From the NCBI GenBank assembly GCA_012845835.1, contig JABAKD010000019.1, forward strand, positions 14,247,420 through 14,311,419: a stretch of 64,000 nt of DNA, read 5' to 3'. The stretch's first letter is position 1, and each line of letters starts with the position of its first letter. Below, one piece after another: positions 23,451 to 35,400 of the stretch. The notes below the pieces were generated by a model. It was not told the origin of the DNA and searched no databases. It saw only the letters and a list, made by a program, of their open reading frames with translations. Position numbers and translations under genes: made by a program. Source of the stretch: Undaria pinnatifida (lineage: Eukaryota; Sar; Phaeophyceae; Laminariales; Alariaceae).

Positions 23451-25490
23451 TCGCCCTTTGATTTACTGGCACCGCACAACAGCGTCCATCCGAGTTCGCC
23501 AAGCGTTTCCGAGATGGTCGAGGAAGGATCCGCACCTACTCAAGTGTGGAGAATAATTGGGAAATGATCCAAGAAGCAAGGTCAGCGTCAACACAGCACA
23601 GGCACCACCTTAACGACTATGCCAAGAACATCAGAAACATTCGAGAGAAGAGACTGCCCCTACTATCTACGCGAGGACCAGGTAGAAAGGATTCTAGCGC
23701 TTCCACGCCTGTAGCGGGTAAGAATTCCCGGTTCGCGCTATCATACACGTGAAGTCGTCATCAAACCCGCCTCTTCAACCCGTCTCTTCAACTACCAAGT
23801 AGCACGAAGTCTGTACAAGAATGCTTCCTCGTGAATTGTTCATAATAAGACGAGAACACCAACAGCTGTAACGTCTGGCAAGGTCGTCGGCAACCGACTA
23901 CTTAGCCTAACGACAGCGGTATTACCAAACGGGGTATTTCCCTTCTCCAGCATCTACTTGTCAGTCGCACGCTAGAAGCACGTATCATACTCGAAGAGAA
24001 TAATCTTGCATCGGCGTTGAAGCTTGCACGCTAGACGCACGTACTCCGAGAAACAGAGTATTGCATCTCGACGCAACTGTTTTCACGTTTCCAAACGTCG
24101 AAGTATGTGCAACTACTACCACTCTACTACGCGTACAACAAACGTTTAGACTGCTGTCAAGCTCACACGCACGCAGCAAAGTAAGCGGCCATCGTCACTT
24201 ACAATCTACTCAATAATCTATCACGCGTGACGTGTTTCTGCTTACAGCACAGAGGTGTCCCAACGTGTGTGCGGCAGTTGTCATCCTCTCCACCTGCGCA
24301 CCGTTTAGCCTGCGCAGAGCAAAACAACACGACCACAGCATGTTCACGGTTTTGCGGGGGATAACACTGGCATTGCTTTCACCGTCGTCTAGGCCTAGTA
24401 CATGGCCAATTCGACCTGAAAAGCAGTGCTCAAGCCAGCGCTACCACCATCGATAACACGGCACAAACTGCTACTCGCCTGACTACGCGTACATCACACC
24501 GTGAAGGCGGACATATCCACTGTCAAACAGCATAATAGTCACTCCTAGCAGAAATTAGCCTTGGCGTTCAGATGGAAGGCATACCACCGAGATTTCGACG
24601 AGCAACTCGGGAAAACAACCCCTTTTTCGAGGTGGAGACATGAAATCGTCGTCAACTGCAATGCAACACAACACCAGCTCGACGACATCCTCACCAAAGC
24701 CATCACCAAGAGCATCGCTACAAGAATCTCAAGGCTGTTCCGCACCAGCTACGTGGTTCGCGAGTTACAAAACCAAGCGTGCAGCCGGCTCTGTCGGTGA
24801 GCCCGAAACGGCCGTGAAAAACGACACGCAATTGGGATTTTGAATTTTTTATTCAGAGTTCTATTTTTGAGGACTGGTGACGCAAAGGGTTGTTGGTGAC
24901 GCATTAATGTATCACTAGCACGTGCAACGCCGCGACGATCACGAGAGGACGGTCAATCATCGTCGTCGTCATCATCATCAAAAGCTTTCCCTCACACCTA
25001 CAGCAGCAACGTCGCAGTCTACCAGAGGTTGCGTTCTACGCTTCAACAGCTACGAAGAGCACGGCAAGTCGTTTCACTACCAGAATCAACATCAGCAACA
25101 CGAACACAAGCAAGGTTTTCGTCTTTGCCGAATTTTCATATTTTGTGCTGGGGGAGGATATACTTTTCTTTTATCATTCTTGACTGTTAATTAACAGTAA
25201 GTACTCGTACGAGTATAACTACTTATACTACTCTACCACTGCTGTACGATACGTATGGTATTTGGTCGCACAGCCTACCTATTTCAAACGAACACAGTAT
25301 GCATTTTTGCTCTACTCCACGTCCGTCGGAAAGTTCTTTTGAGTGGAAAGCCACACTCGCATCGGACGGCGTGCTGTTTTGTCAGAGTCCGCCCCCCCCC
25401 CTCTTCCTTATTGTTTTTCCGGGCAAACCGGGGTAGAGGAGGTGGGGAAAAAAGTGAGAGAAAACGGCCGTATCCGCTTTGTACGCAGAG
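23451..25490. other. No gene recognised (2.0 kb)
   Basis: Several 65-90 codon plus-strand frames (23546, 24232, 24561, 24922) lie in series, but I recognise no domain in them. They might be remains of a retroelement body, but nothing in the sequence demonstrates this. Confidence 0.35.
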
Positions 25491-27310
25491 GATGACTTGT
25501 CGTATGGGAGACGCACTGCCGAAACGGCACTATAGACGGAACACTACAGCAGTGGTCTTGATGCCGCACACAATTAGAGGAGAACTTCACAGAAGTAGAC
25601 TAGGTGGAGATGGCGTCGGGCATCACAAATCGGTGGCAGTATCATGTTGACTCGTGATAGTAGCAACAGTCTGCGGCGTCAACGCCCAACACCAAACTCA
25701 AAACAGATGGATTGAAAGTAGCCGAACCTTTGTGAGGCTGTTTGGTGTGGTTCGTGTCGTTGTCTTTGTTGATGCTTGGCGCTTTCTTTAACTTAATTAC
25801 CGCATCGTGGTGGCTTCCTATAGTACCACCTGGTGTAACGGCACTGTAGCGGCAACCGGCAATGGTCCGCGTGCTCCCACTGTACTCGATGTTCCCATCC
25901 TTGCTAAGCCTTTTCACAGGAAGAATAGTTGAGCAATCTTCACTGCTCAAACGGAACTATAGAGGGACCACTACGGCAGTGCTTTTGATGCCGCACACAA
26001 TGAGAGGACAACGCCACATAAGTAGACAGGGTGGCGGTCAGGTCGGCTATCACAAAGCAGGTGTTTGCCAGTGATAGAAGCAGCAGCAATTGCTGCTGCA
26101 GCAGCGGCGCCAGCGCCAGCACCAGCGCCAGCGCCAGCACCAGCGCCCAACATTTTTTCTGAAATATCAGTGTGAGCTTGAGTGCAGTCAGAACGCGCCG
26201 GTAGGACCGACACCCTTGGGCCAAACTCAAGACAGATAGATTCAATGAAACTGAGACTTTGTGAGGCTGTTTGATATGGTTTGTATCGCTGTTTTTGTCG
26301 ATGCGTGTCGCTTTGGTTTAGCTTGAGTCAAGTTTCGTGGTGGTTTCCTATAGTACTACGGGGAATACCGGTACTATAGCGGCAACCGCCAATCATCTGC
26401 ATGCTCCCACTACACTCCATGTTTCCATCTTTGCTAATCATTTTCAAAGGCACAATAGTGGGCATCCTGCACCACCCAAACGCCACTATAAGGGACCACT
26501 ACAGCGGTGTTCTTGATGCAGGAGAACTCAACAGAAATTGACAGGATGGCGGTCTCGTCGGCTAGCACAAAGCAGTGGCAGTATTTTATTAACTTGTGAC
26601 AATAGCAGCAGCAGCTGCAGCAGCTGCAGCAGCAGCAGCAGCTGCAGCAGCAGCAGCAGCGCCAGCGCCAGCGACAGCGCCGGCGCCAGCGCCCAACATG
26701 CTCGTACCTGATACTCGTAAACTCGTAGTACTATTTTTTCAAACCAAATACTTCGAAGTACGTCGGTTGACGGACGACCGAAAATTTGTTGACCCGTCAA
26801 CGTATACGAAGACTTGGACATGCAAATTTTTGTCTTCAGAGTTCATTGAGAGACGTTCGTCATAGGGAAGGAGTGCCGTCATAGTAAATGTGTTGTTGAT
26901 AACCACCACCAGAAGCCCATACAGAAGACACGCGACTCAAAGCACAGAGATGCCGCGATGAAAAGCGACACTGGGACAAGTGTAATCTGAGACCAGGCAT
27001 GACATGATATGTACATCAAGAAGCTCTAACTCGGACTGTGACGTTTCGCTTTGCGTTTAACCCGCAGAAAGCGCCCAGCTGAGTGAAGTATACCTAAAAA
27101 CGTTGCTGGAACGTTTTCGTCGACGCCGATAGAAAGAACATCTCAGTCCGTTTCGGAGGTATCAGCGTGAGCTCGAGTGCAGTGCAGAACGCGCCGGTTT
27201 GCTCGACACCCATAGACCAAACTCAACGCAGAGATATCCAATAAAGCTGAAACTTTGTGAGGCTGTTTGGTGTCACGTAAGCTGCAACGATGGGGTGCGG
27301 CTTTAGCGCT
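25490..27310 (+). repeat. Degenerate ~500-bp tandem array with Ala/Pro-type minisatellites
   Basis: The unit recurs with start words at about 25505, 25945 and 26480 ('aacggcactatag..ggaccactac.gcagtg.tcttgatgc'), and a partial fourth copy lies at about 27145-27280 ('tttgtgaggctgtttggtg'). Units 2 and 3 carry a (CAG)n then GCCAGC hexanucleotide expansion at about 26080-26152 and 26608-26696, absent from unit 1. Plus-strand reading gives poly-Ala then Ala-Pro, but the frame is not conserved between units. It is treated as non-coding. Confidence 0.7.
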
Positions 27311-27797
27311 ACATTGATTCAGCTTCAAACGGTGCGTTGTTCGGAGATCCCGTGTGAGAGGCGAAACCCTCTCACGGTCTGAATATTGGCCCAGAAAGCG
27401 CTCACGGAACCTAAGGTTCCGCTGAGATAACTTTATGTTTTTGGTTTGCGGCTTTATCACGTATAATATTACACGAAGCACGCATCATGCATGTGCACAC
27501 AAAGGATGGCATATATATATGCGTACTGGGCTCGACTTGTTCAAGCTTCGAGTTATTGCCGTTGCTTCTAAGTAGCTTCCGATTCGGAGTGTCAACGGCA
27601 TTTTCTTCATTTGTAAAACACGGTTGAGTCTTAAACACTGCTTAGTATTCTTAGGGCGACGTAGTGCTACATTGTTTCGTGTTAATTGTAGCTTGCGATA
27701 GCAACCGCAGCAGCTGTGTTGTACTAATGTACCTGGTACGTACGTACAACTGATAATTCGTAGCATTACGGCCACATCATGCTCACAGACTGCAGGA

Positions 27798-28153
27798 GGT
27801 ACATGCAAAGTGCAGTATGGAACTGTACATATCGTAAGTCAGCGATTGGTTTTCTTCGAATTGATATTTTCTTTAGGATTCGATTAAGGGGGCGTAGTAA
27901 ACGTGCAGCAGATATTTTCTACCAAGCAAGGTTACAGCATGGGTGGTACTCCCATTTTCATTACCTGGTTTGAGCGGTACATGCAAAGTGCAGTATGGAA
28001 CCGTACATATCGTAAGTCAGCGATTGGTTTCTTCGAATTGATATTTTCTTTAGGATTCGATTAAGGGGGCGTAGTAAACGTGCAGCAGATATTTTCTACC
28101 AAGCAAGGTTACAGCATGGGTGGTACTCCCATTTTCATTACCTGGTTTGAGCC
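27798..28153 (+). repeat. 178-bp tandem duplication
   Basis: Two adjacent copies start at 27798 and 27976, both from 'ggtacatgcaaagtgcagtatgga'. They differ by only a couple of bases and a 1-base indel, and both end 'attacctggtttgagc'. The near identity indicates a recent event. Confidence 0.93.
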
Positions 28154-28477
28154 ATTTGCACGATTGACTCTGTATCTTACTGACCTGAACACGTTGAGTG
28201 ACTTAGGTTGGAGCAACGTAGCTAACCATCTCATCAAGGATTATTCACCTAGCGAAGACAGAACAGCACGAAGGCCTAACCCTAACGGTTCAATTGTAAT
28301 GCACCACTTGTCTTAATTATTTCGAATATCAAGTTCCTCCGGCTACTGACTTCACATCACGGGGGGCTTATTGGAACGTGAACTCTGCAGTTCATTAGTA
28401 TCTACTTGATTCATAGTCACTACATCGAGTACACAAAGTAATCTAGATGCAGATAATAACTGCTGTACGCGGGCGCC

Positions 28478-28714
28478 TGCTACGATAGAGATAGCAATTT
28501 TCGTCTGAAATAGTTTATGAATGACAGGGCTCCTTAACCCAAAATCGTCGGGAATACCACATTTTTTTCATGATTCTCGTTTGTGCGCCTAGGCCATGAA
28601 TTTTTTCATCCGGTAGCAGTTTTATTTTACTCAAGATTAGTTATCGGGAGAGGTCTGAAGCTCCCAAAATTGAGGAGCCTCAGAAAAAAAGTGGTGCACA
28701 CCTCTATCGTAGCA
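28478..28714. mobile_element. MITE-1 element
   Basis: Bounded by TGCTACGATAGAG and CACCTCTATCGTAGCA. The interior shares 'ctccttaaccc' and 'gaagctccc.aaattgaggagc' with other copies. The LTR-like repeat begins about 10-40 bp to its right. Confidence 0.8.
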
Positions 28715-28755
28715 CGCGTCCGCCGGCAATCTCGCTTCGTTGCTTCCCGTCAGCA

Positions 28756-29145
28756 TGTTGTATATTCAAGTTGTAACCAACTTCCCACCATGAGTGTCGG
28801 GGGACGTTGCAGGGAATACTGCAAGAAACGTTTCCATTGGGCGGTCTGTCGGTGAGTAAAACCACCAGTAGACTACACCTGCCCGCTGCATGGGCATTGT
28901 GCCGTATTGATAAGGCCACGGTCAGCCCTCCGTTGATCATTCCTTACATCTCCTTAGTTCTGCATTTCTCTCCTCCATAATATATTCCAATTTAATTGGA
29001 GTTTACGCTTTTGGCCACATAACCGCCACTTATCAAAATATCTCCTTCCTCCGTATCATCGCAAGTGGTCCGCGCACAGAAACTGCGGTGCCACCCCTGC
29101 CCTCTTTTCATAGAGCGCCTTGATACACATTATCGTAAGACAACA
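28756..29145 (-). mobile_element. LTR-like repeat, copy 2 (probable solo LTR)
   Basis: Homologous to 23056-23450. It starts TGTTGT and ends ACAACA, giving the TG...CA ends and short inverted repeat expected of an LTR. No retroelement coding sequence is attached, and no clear target-site duplication is seen (cagca versus catga). It is most simply a solo LTR with a few bases of leader. Confidence 0.6.
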
Positions 29146-29315
29146 CATGATTGTTTTTTTGGAATCCTTTGTAAAGGGTAAATTCAACAACAGTAAGGAT
29201 AACGCAATTTAAAACGAACAGTGTGGTACCCATGTGCATGAGCACCACCACCCCGTATCAGCGGTCCGCATGGTGTAAGAGCAGGACAACCAAGTAGAAG
29301 AGGTACCCATGGTGT

Positions 29316-29321
29316 TTTATT
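29316..29321 (-). promoter_or_regulatory. Polyadenylation signal of the lipase gene
   Basis: A canonical AATAAA lies 7 bases after the lipase TGA stop on the minus strand, which supports the assignment of the terminal exon. Confidence 0.6.
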
Positions 29322-29327
29322 GGTGCA

Positions 29328-29462
29328 TCACTTGTCCTCCGTATCATAGACAGAGAGGTCGGTGGCGGGGTGGAACGTCTCCTTTGACGCCATTATTGCT
29401 GATTTCTTGGCCACCTCGATCTCTTCCTTTTGTGTCTTCGACACGATGTTGTGAGGTATCAC
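29328..29462 (-). CDS. Lipase exon, terminal (C-terminal tail)
   Basis: Acceptor CCAAAAG before 29462, open for 44 residues (VIPHNIVSKT ... VYDTEDK), then TGA. The tail is charged and has no catalytic residue. Incoming phase 0 matches the previous exon. Confidence 0.75.
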   Translation of the reverse strand: MIPHNIVSKTQKEEIEVAKKSAIMASKETFHPATDLSVYDTEDK

Positions 29463-32400
29463 CTTTTGGCAACAAGATTTAGCGAAGCGGAAAAGGTACG
29501 CGCATGCAGTGGCGTGGTACGTGCTCAGGGGGGGGCGCGCCGGGCACTAAACCCGGTACGGGCTTGGGTTTGGTGACCGATCTTCGGATCGGATCTCCAG
29601 CTCACACAATAGTATGCTAAAGACCGTCCGTATGCCCGTCTCTTGCCAACCTTTCATCTTTATTACACGAAATTGACCTACAGCTTGAACCGAGGCCGTT
29701 TTTTTCTTGTCCTGTCGTCCGTTCCAGCGCATTAACCCTATGCCACAGTGTCATTCTTCTTATTCAACCGAGATAATGCTTGTTCTGTCCCAACCAATAC
29801 TAAACCAGACGGCTCGCTGACACCGCACGAACGCCGGAGACATGGACAAGCCGCGCCGCTGTATTTTCTCGATGAAAAACTACGAAAATATCTCTTGCTT
29901 GAAACAAATCACCTTTCTAGCGGCGTCCTTGCATAAACTCTTCGCCTTCCTGAAGAACGATAACTTGTCGTTGACGACCAGCTGTTTGAAGTGTCTGATG
30001 TACTCGGACGCCGAGTGGTCGTTCACGCCATCGACAAAAGAGAACCGAAGGTACGCGCTCAGGCGACCGAGGATTCTGTCGATCCAGCTCGTAATGTTGA
30101 TGGCACCGCTGTGGCACAGGCGTACACGCGGAACGTGTTCGAGAGTCAGTTTAAAAGTTCGAACATGATGGTGTTGAACCTTAGCAAGACCTCATTAAAA
30201 GCTCTCTGTAGCATGAAAAGGCAGGTGGGGGTGTCTTAGAAAGTTCTAACTCGAGGTAAATTTACCTGATGAGATAGGCGCACGCCTGCGGACGAAACCT
30301 AGGCATGGGAGAAGCGTTCGTGTTGTTCTCGAACGGTGAATACATCGGAAGCGTGACAACGATTTTCACAGAGTCCACGCCGCTCAGAAACTGACCCTCG
30401 ACGGCAGAAACATAAATAGCTACCACCGACTCCCCGGTACAACGTACCCGGGAAGAGAGCAACCTTCTGCATGGGTAACAAGCTGGGTCTTGCTACAATG
30501 TTTAAGGTATCCGGCTGCAAGCCACAAAATAGTACAGTGGCAACCGTGCGGCCGGCGAGCAAACTACCGGGTGGAACCATTCTATAAATTTCATGCAGAT
30601 ATGTTATCCAGCTTTTAGTCCCGCGGGACGTTTAACAGTCGATGGCAGAACCACGGTCTTGCAGTGTTCGTGACAATACTTGAGGTCTTCAGGCGGCACA
30701 TCCGGGCAGATTTGAGGATGTTAACGATGACAAGACACGTCTAGAACATTACCGGGCTTCCGTTCGAGATATGATTTCAAATCCCGGAGGGGTCGAAAGT
30801 CCAAAACGGTTAACAAAAGTCTATTTAAGAGCTAAACAACTTGAAATGTACCACTGCCCAAGTGACCGGGCCAAAAAGTCCGATCCGCCCAGACGACTTC
30901 GTTCGTTATTGTATACCTGGTGTATGAGTACTTACAATCTGTCGAGGTAGATCTCGGTGCCCACGTGCGTGTAGGGTAGAGGTACGATGCGCGGCACGAT
31001 GTCGTTGTTATTCCTGCATCGGAAGCTCTTCTCCTTGAGAAGTGTGCCGTGGTTCAAGTTACTGTCGAATCGAGTGGCGAGCGCTCCGTCGAAGACCCTG
31101 AACGTGAATCAAAACGGATAATAGAAGCATATGAAGGGATATGGACTGGGTCGCTGATCCGGTGTACATCCACGGAGATATGTTTCTCCTTGTAGGTAGC
31201 ACGTGGGGGGGTATTGAAACGAGTTTTGGCCTTCAGGACGACCGCGGTTCCACCTAATTGTGGAAATCAGCGGCAAGCGCTCCAGGGAAAAACCTGCGCA
31301 CCTACATAATCGCAGCATCAAATCTAAGCATTCGAACGGAAGATGTTTCTACTAGGTATTGAACGGCTGCGATCGCCATTTCTAGAGTATATAAAGCGAG
31401 ATTCGCGATACCGTAGACAGTATCGGGGTCACGGTCGAAACGCCGGGAAGAAAAAGTTGGGAACAATGGACGGCGAACACGGTGGGAGATAGAGCAAGAA
31501 AGGTTTGACGGCGGCCTTACTCGAAAGCTCTAATCGTTATGTCGAACTGCATCAAACTTGATTACCGCGTGTAGAGTGTACCTCGGGCTGCCGATGGTGT
31601 AAATTGCCGCGATGTGCATGTTGTCGACGAAGGCCAGTCGTGCAGCAGCGACGGTGGCGAGGGCAGCTCCCAGGGAGTGTCCGGCGATAAACAATTTCCT
31701 CTGTTTTCCCTTCTCCTCGTAGAGCGTCTTCACGATCTTGTGCATGCCATCTTCTCCCGTCCATACTGTATTCAGACCGTCGTCAAAACCCTATCGTAGC
31801 AGCACGTATGCACATGACAACGAAACGAAGAACACGATGGACGACGTCGGGGGTGAGCGGCAAACTGTAGAACTCCTACCGGTACAAACTAAGGAATAAG
31901 GCAAGGAACGCAAGGGATAACGCCGAAGGTGGGTTGTGTGCGCGTCGAGTAAAGTACGTGCTAAACACCTTGCCGGGGGCGTTCTACGATACGGGGTGGC
32001 ATTATGGTCTTGTATACACCATTTTTTTTCGATGGAGGGGTGGCTTAACCCAGCATGGTCGGAATCTCATCATTGTTTTAGCGACAACGTTTTCCCTATA
32101 CATAGGCTACCAGGTATGTCGTATGGAAAGGTTCTTAGGGGTGTACGTTCTTCGTTCCTCAACTTTCGTGTTTGGTTAGGCGTGGGGCCATATAGGACAG
32201 AAGGCTCAGACGCACTTCGCGCTACCCCGGTTGTGTACTGTAACTACAGATAGTAAACAGGCATTACCAGGGGTCGGCAGTCCATACTGTGTGTAGACCG
32301 TCGCCAAACCCATTCCGCCAATGTGTACGTATGACGCAATATCCGAGAGAAAAAAGGAGAACGTTGGGATTCGAGCGCAAATGCGAAAAATGTCTTTATT

Positions 32401-35400
32401 TTACCCAGGAGGGGGAGGCTCAAAAAATTTAGCCTGAACGTCAAACCGAAAGCGGTGTCGGAACGGAAACCCAACAGGGTCTTTGAGCCATCCCACGGTA
32501 AGGTTGCAGTTGAAAGTCCCGGAGCTCCTCACATGAGGAGCTCAATATCCTACCCCACAAAAATGACTTCGAAGGCATTCGTTCGCACAACCCGACCAAG
32601 CTTCTATGCCTTAGTCTTAAAACCATATGTACTCGGCAAACTACTCCATTGACCGGCAGCTCCTCACATGAGGAACTCAATCGCCCGGGGACGTTTTGAC
32701 GCAATTATACAACTGCAGCCCCTACCGTGGGATGAGTTCTTTGTGATGACATGGCGAAGACAGAATATCGGCTTTTCTTCCGTCACTTAAATCTGGTGTT
32801 GGGCGTACAACCCCCGCCGCCGTGTCGTAGAGAAAATGCACAGTCTTTCTGTTTTTTCGTGCGACCTCTTTTACCTATAATTATTCTGAGTACTTCGGTT
32901 GATGTGGAGCGTCTTTTCGTATCTGGCTATAACGCTTGATGGCGGAAATAAGAGCTGTATCGAGCCATTTTCACACATTGAACAGATGGCGATCTAGATA
33001 ATCTAGGTAGTCTACTGCAGACCCAATATCCGTCTTTCTGTTATGTCATGCCTGATCTGTCAAGCGTAGGTCCGACCCAGAGGACAGGTGCTCGGTCGTA
33101 TAGATCATCCGGCTCTCATCCGACAAGATGATCTTCAAGCCACACACACCATATAGATCTGAGATCTACCAGCCCTGGATAGAACATATCACTAAACGAT
33201 CAACCGGGCAATTATATGTCTGACGTGCGAAACAAGAGCGCCGGGTTTACTTCGAGCACTGTCTCTCTTGCCGTGCACAAATACATAAGGCGAAGCTTCA
33301 AACCTTCACCACCTCGGAGTCCGTTCGTTTCCCGATACCACCGTTCGATCCATCGTGTGCAATCCGTCGCGGTTGTCAATAATGAAAAACCTGGCTCTTG
33401 TAGACTGCGTGTGAATGCTTGCAATCCTGCAGCCCCACACCAACCGCATCAACTCTCATCTTGGCGGTGTTGCGAGCCGCTGGGTAACAGTCAGCAAAAT
33501 GCGGGGACGAAATCAAGCCTGCTACGATAGAGGTGATCCGCGTTTTTCTGGGGTTTCCTCAATTTGGGAGCTTAAGACATGCCCTTCTTAACCCAACAAC
33601 TGATTTAGACAAAAACAAAACTGCTACAGGATAAAATATCCCATGGGCTAGGTACACGACGGAAATCATGCAAAAGAAAACGGCCTAGAATATTAATATT
33701 TTTTTCCGACAATTTGACGTCAAGAAGCCCAGTCGTTCAGAACACGAAATAGCAAAAAAACGGTATACCTCTATCGTCGCACTTACTTGGCGTGAGATGT
33801 GTTTCTCTACTGTTTCAGCGAGCATCACGGTCGAGGTGTCGTTGGTTTGGCTTCTCAACCGAGGCATGACCCCGAATTCGCTGGATGGTCAAGGTATCAT
33901 CGCCTATTTGATAGCTCAGCGGATTGTTCACGGGGTTGGCCTTTCAGTTCTAGTCGCAATCAGCGTTTTGCTTGTGGATTGTACTCGAGAACACGACGGC
34001 GATGAGCCATCATGTATCAAGGAGGTCGACACATTGAGGAGAGGGAAGTATGAAAACATGGTGTATCAGGACACATGTTGAGGGACGGGGTGGTTTTCTT
34101 TTTCGTAGTGCTAGCGGTTGGACAGGTATTTTTTACTTATTCTTAGCCATTAGCCATTCTTCGCCCTGCAGATGTGGCGCCATCGTGATTCACTGCCATG
34201 TCTTCCCGTGCCAGCTGCATATACACAATTAGGGGGGTTCGGGTGTGGACATCTTCGTATGAAGTGCCTCGGAAATCCAGGGTGAACGCAGCTTGTAGCA
34301 TGCGTCAGCGCACACGTAGAAGATTCGAGGAAATACGCAAAACAAGAGGGAAGCAAGAGCGTGACAGATATACTGCAGTGGCCAAGGTCCTTGCTGAGTT
34401 TTGCTACTGCGTTGGTGGTCGTTGCATTGCCATGCGTGCGTTGTCGTGTTTTTCCAGCGGGGCCTGTACACACGCTACCAGCTAGCAAATACTGCTTGTC
34501 ACGCGTATCACCTCGTGCACGTCGCAGCCTTCCCCGACGAGGCCCCATTCCTTGGGGACCCTCCGGCGCGAGATGCTTAGATTGGTTGCCCAGTCCGTCA
34601 ACTCGGACGTGCCACGGAAAACGACCATGATGGACTCGTCGTTGGCCGCTACGAAGGCCTCGGTGTCTTGGATGGCATCGAACAATGACCTACTCGACAC
34701 CGCCTTGTCGGCCTGTCGAAGGTAGAGCAATAAACGGCAAGTACCGACACAATAACAGCAGCAAAAATCAAACATATCAGAAGGCATGACAAGGAAGGAG
34801 GATCGCGCGTGGTCAAAAGTGTACAGGACCGAGTGTTTTTCCACGCTCGAATATGGCTGTGTGATGTCAGTGTAGCCAAAGCAAGGCAAATTTACTCTCC
34901 ATCGAGGGCAAGAAACGCTGTCTCACTCACGTACTAGCCACGAACGGCGCACCTTAACCGCAGCCGGTTGAATAGTTCCACAGCTCTCTATAGTGCCGGT
35001 GAAACCGCTAAACACACCCAGAATGATCTATAGTAACCCCATTCCCAGTTGGGCCGGTGCCCTGTATAGTGCCGGCACATTGAGCTGGGTTGAACGGGGA
35101 AGCAGATAGTGAGGGAGCGGGTGATATTGTCACTTTTCTTTTGGTGATGTGGTATTAATGGTGGTGGATGTCGTGGTGGTGGTTTGGGTCATACGTGGAA
35201 AATTGGGTTGTGCTGCCGTTTCTTCATGATTGGTGATGATGAATGATGATGATATCCATGAGGACGGTGATGATTCATCATGCCGATGTCGATGGTTTTA
35301 TCGATGTGGCTATCTATTTCATCGACGATGGTTGGTGCTGATGTTGATGATCACATCGGTGATATGGCCAATGCTGATTGTGACCATGATGGTGGTGATG

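Noticed and set aside
31782-31803. MITE-1-like TGCTACGATAG at the splice acceptor of a lipase exon
   Set aside because: The orientation would place the element body inside the conserved exon, so the short match is probably coincidence.
33020-33200. Minus-strand GLKIILSDESR, reminiscent of a Tc1/mariner motif
   Set aside because: Only a few residues match, stops flank it and no second transposase motif is present.
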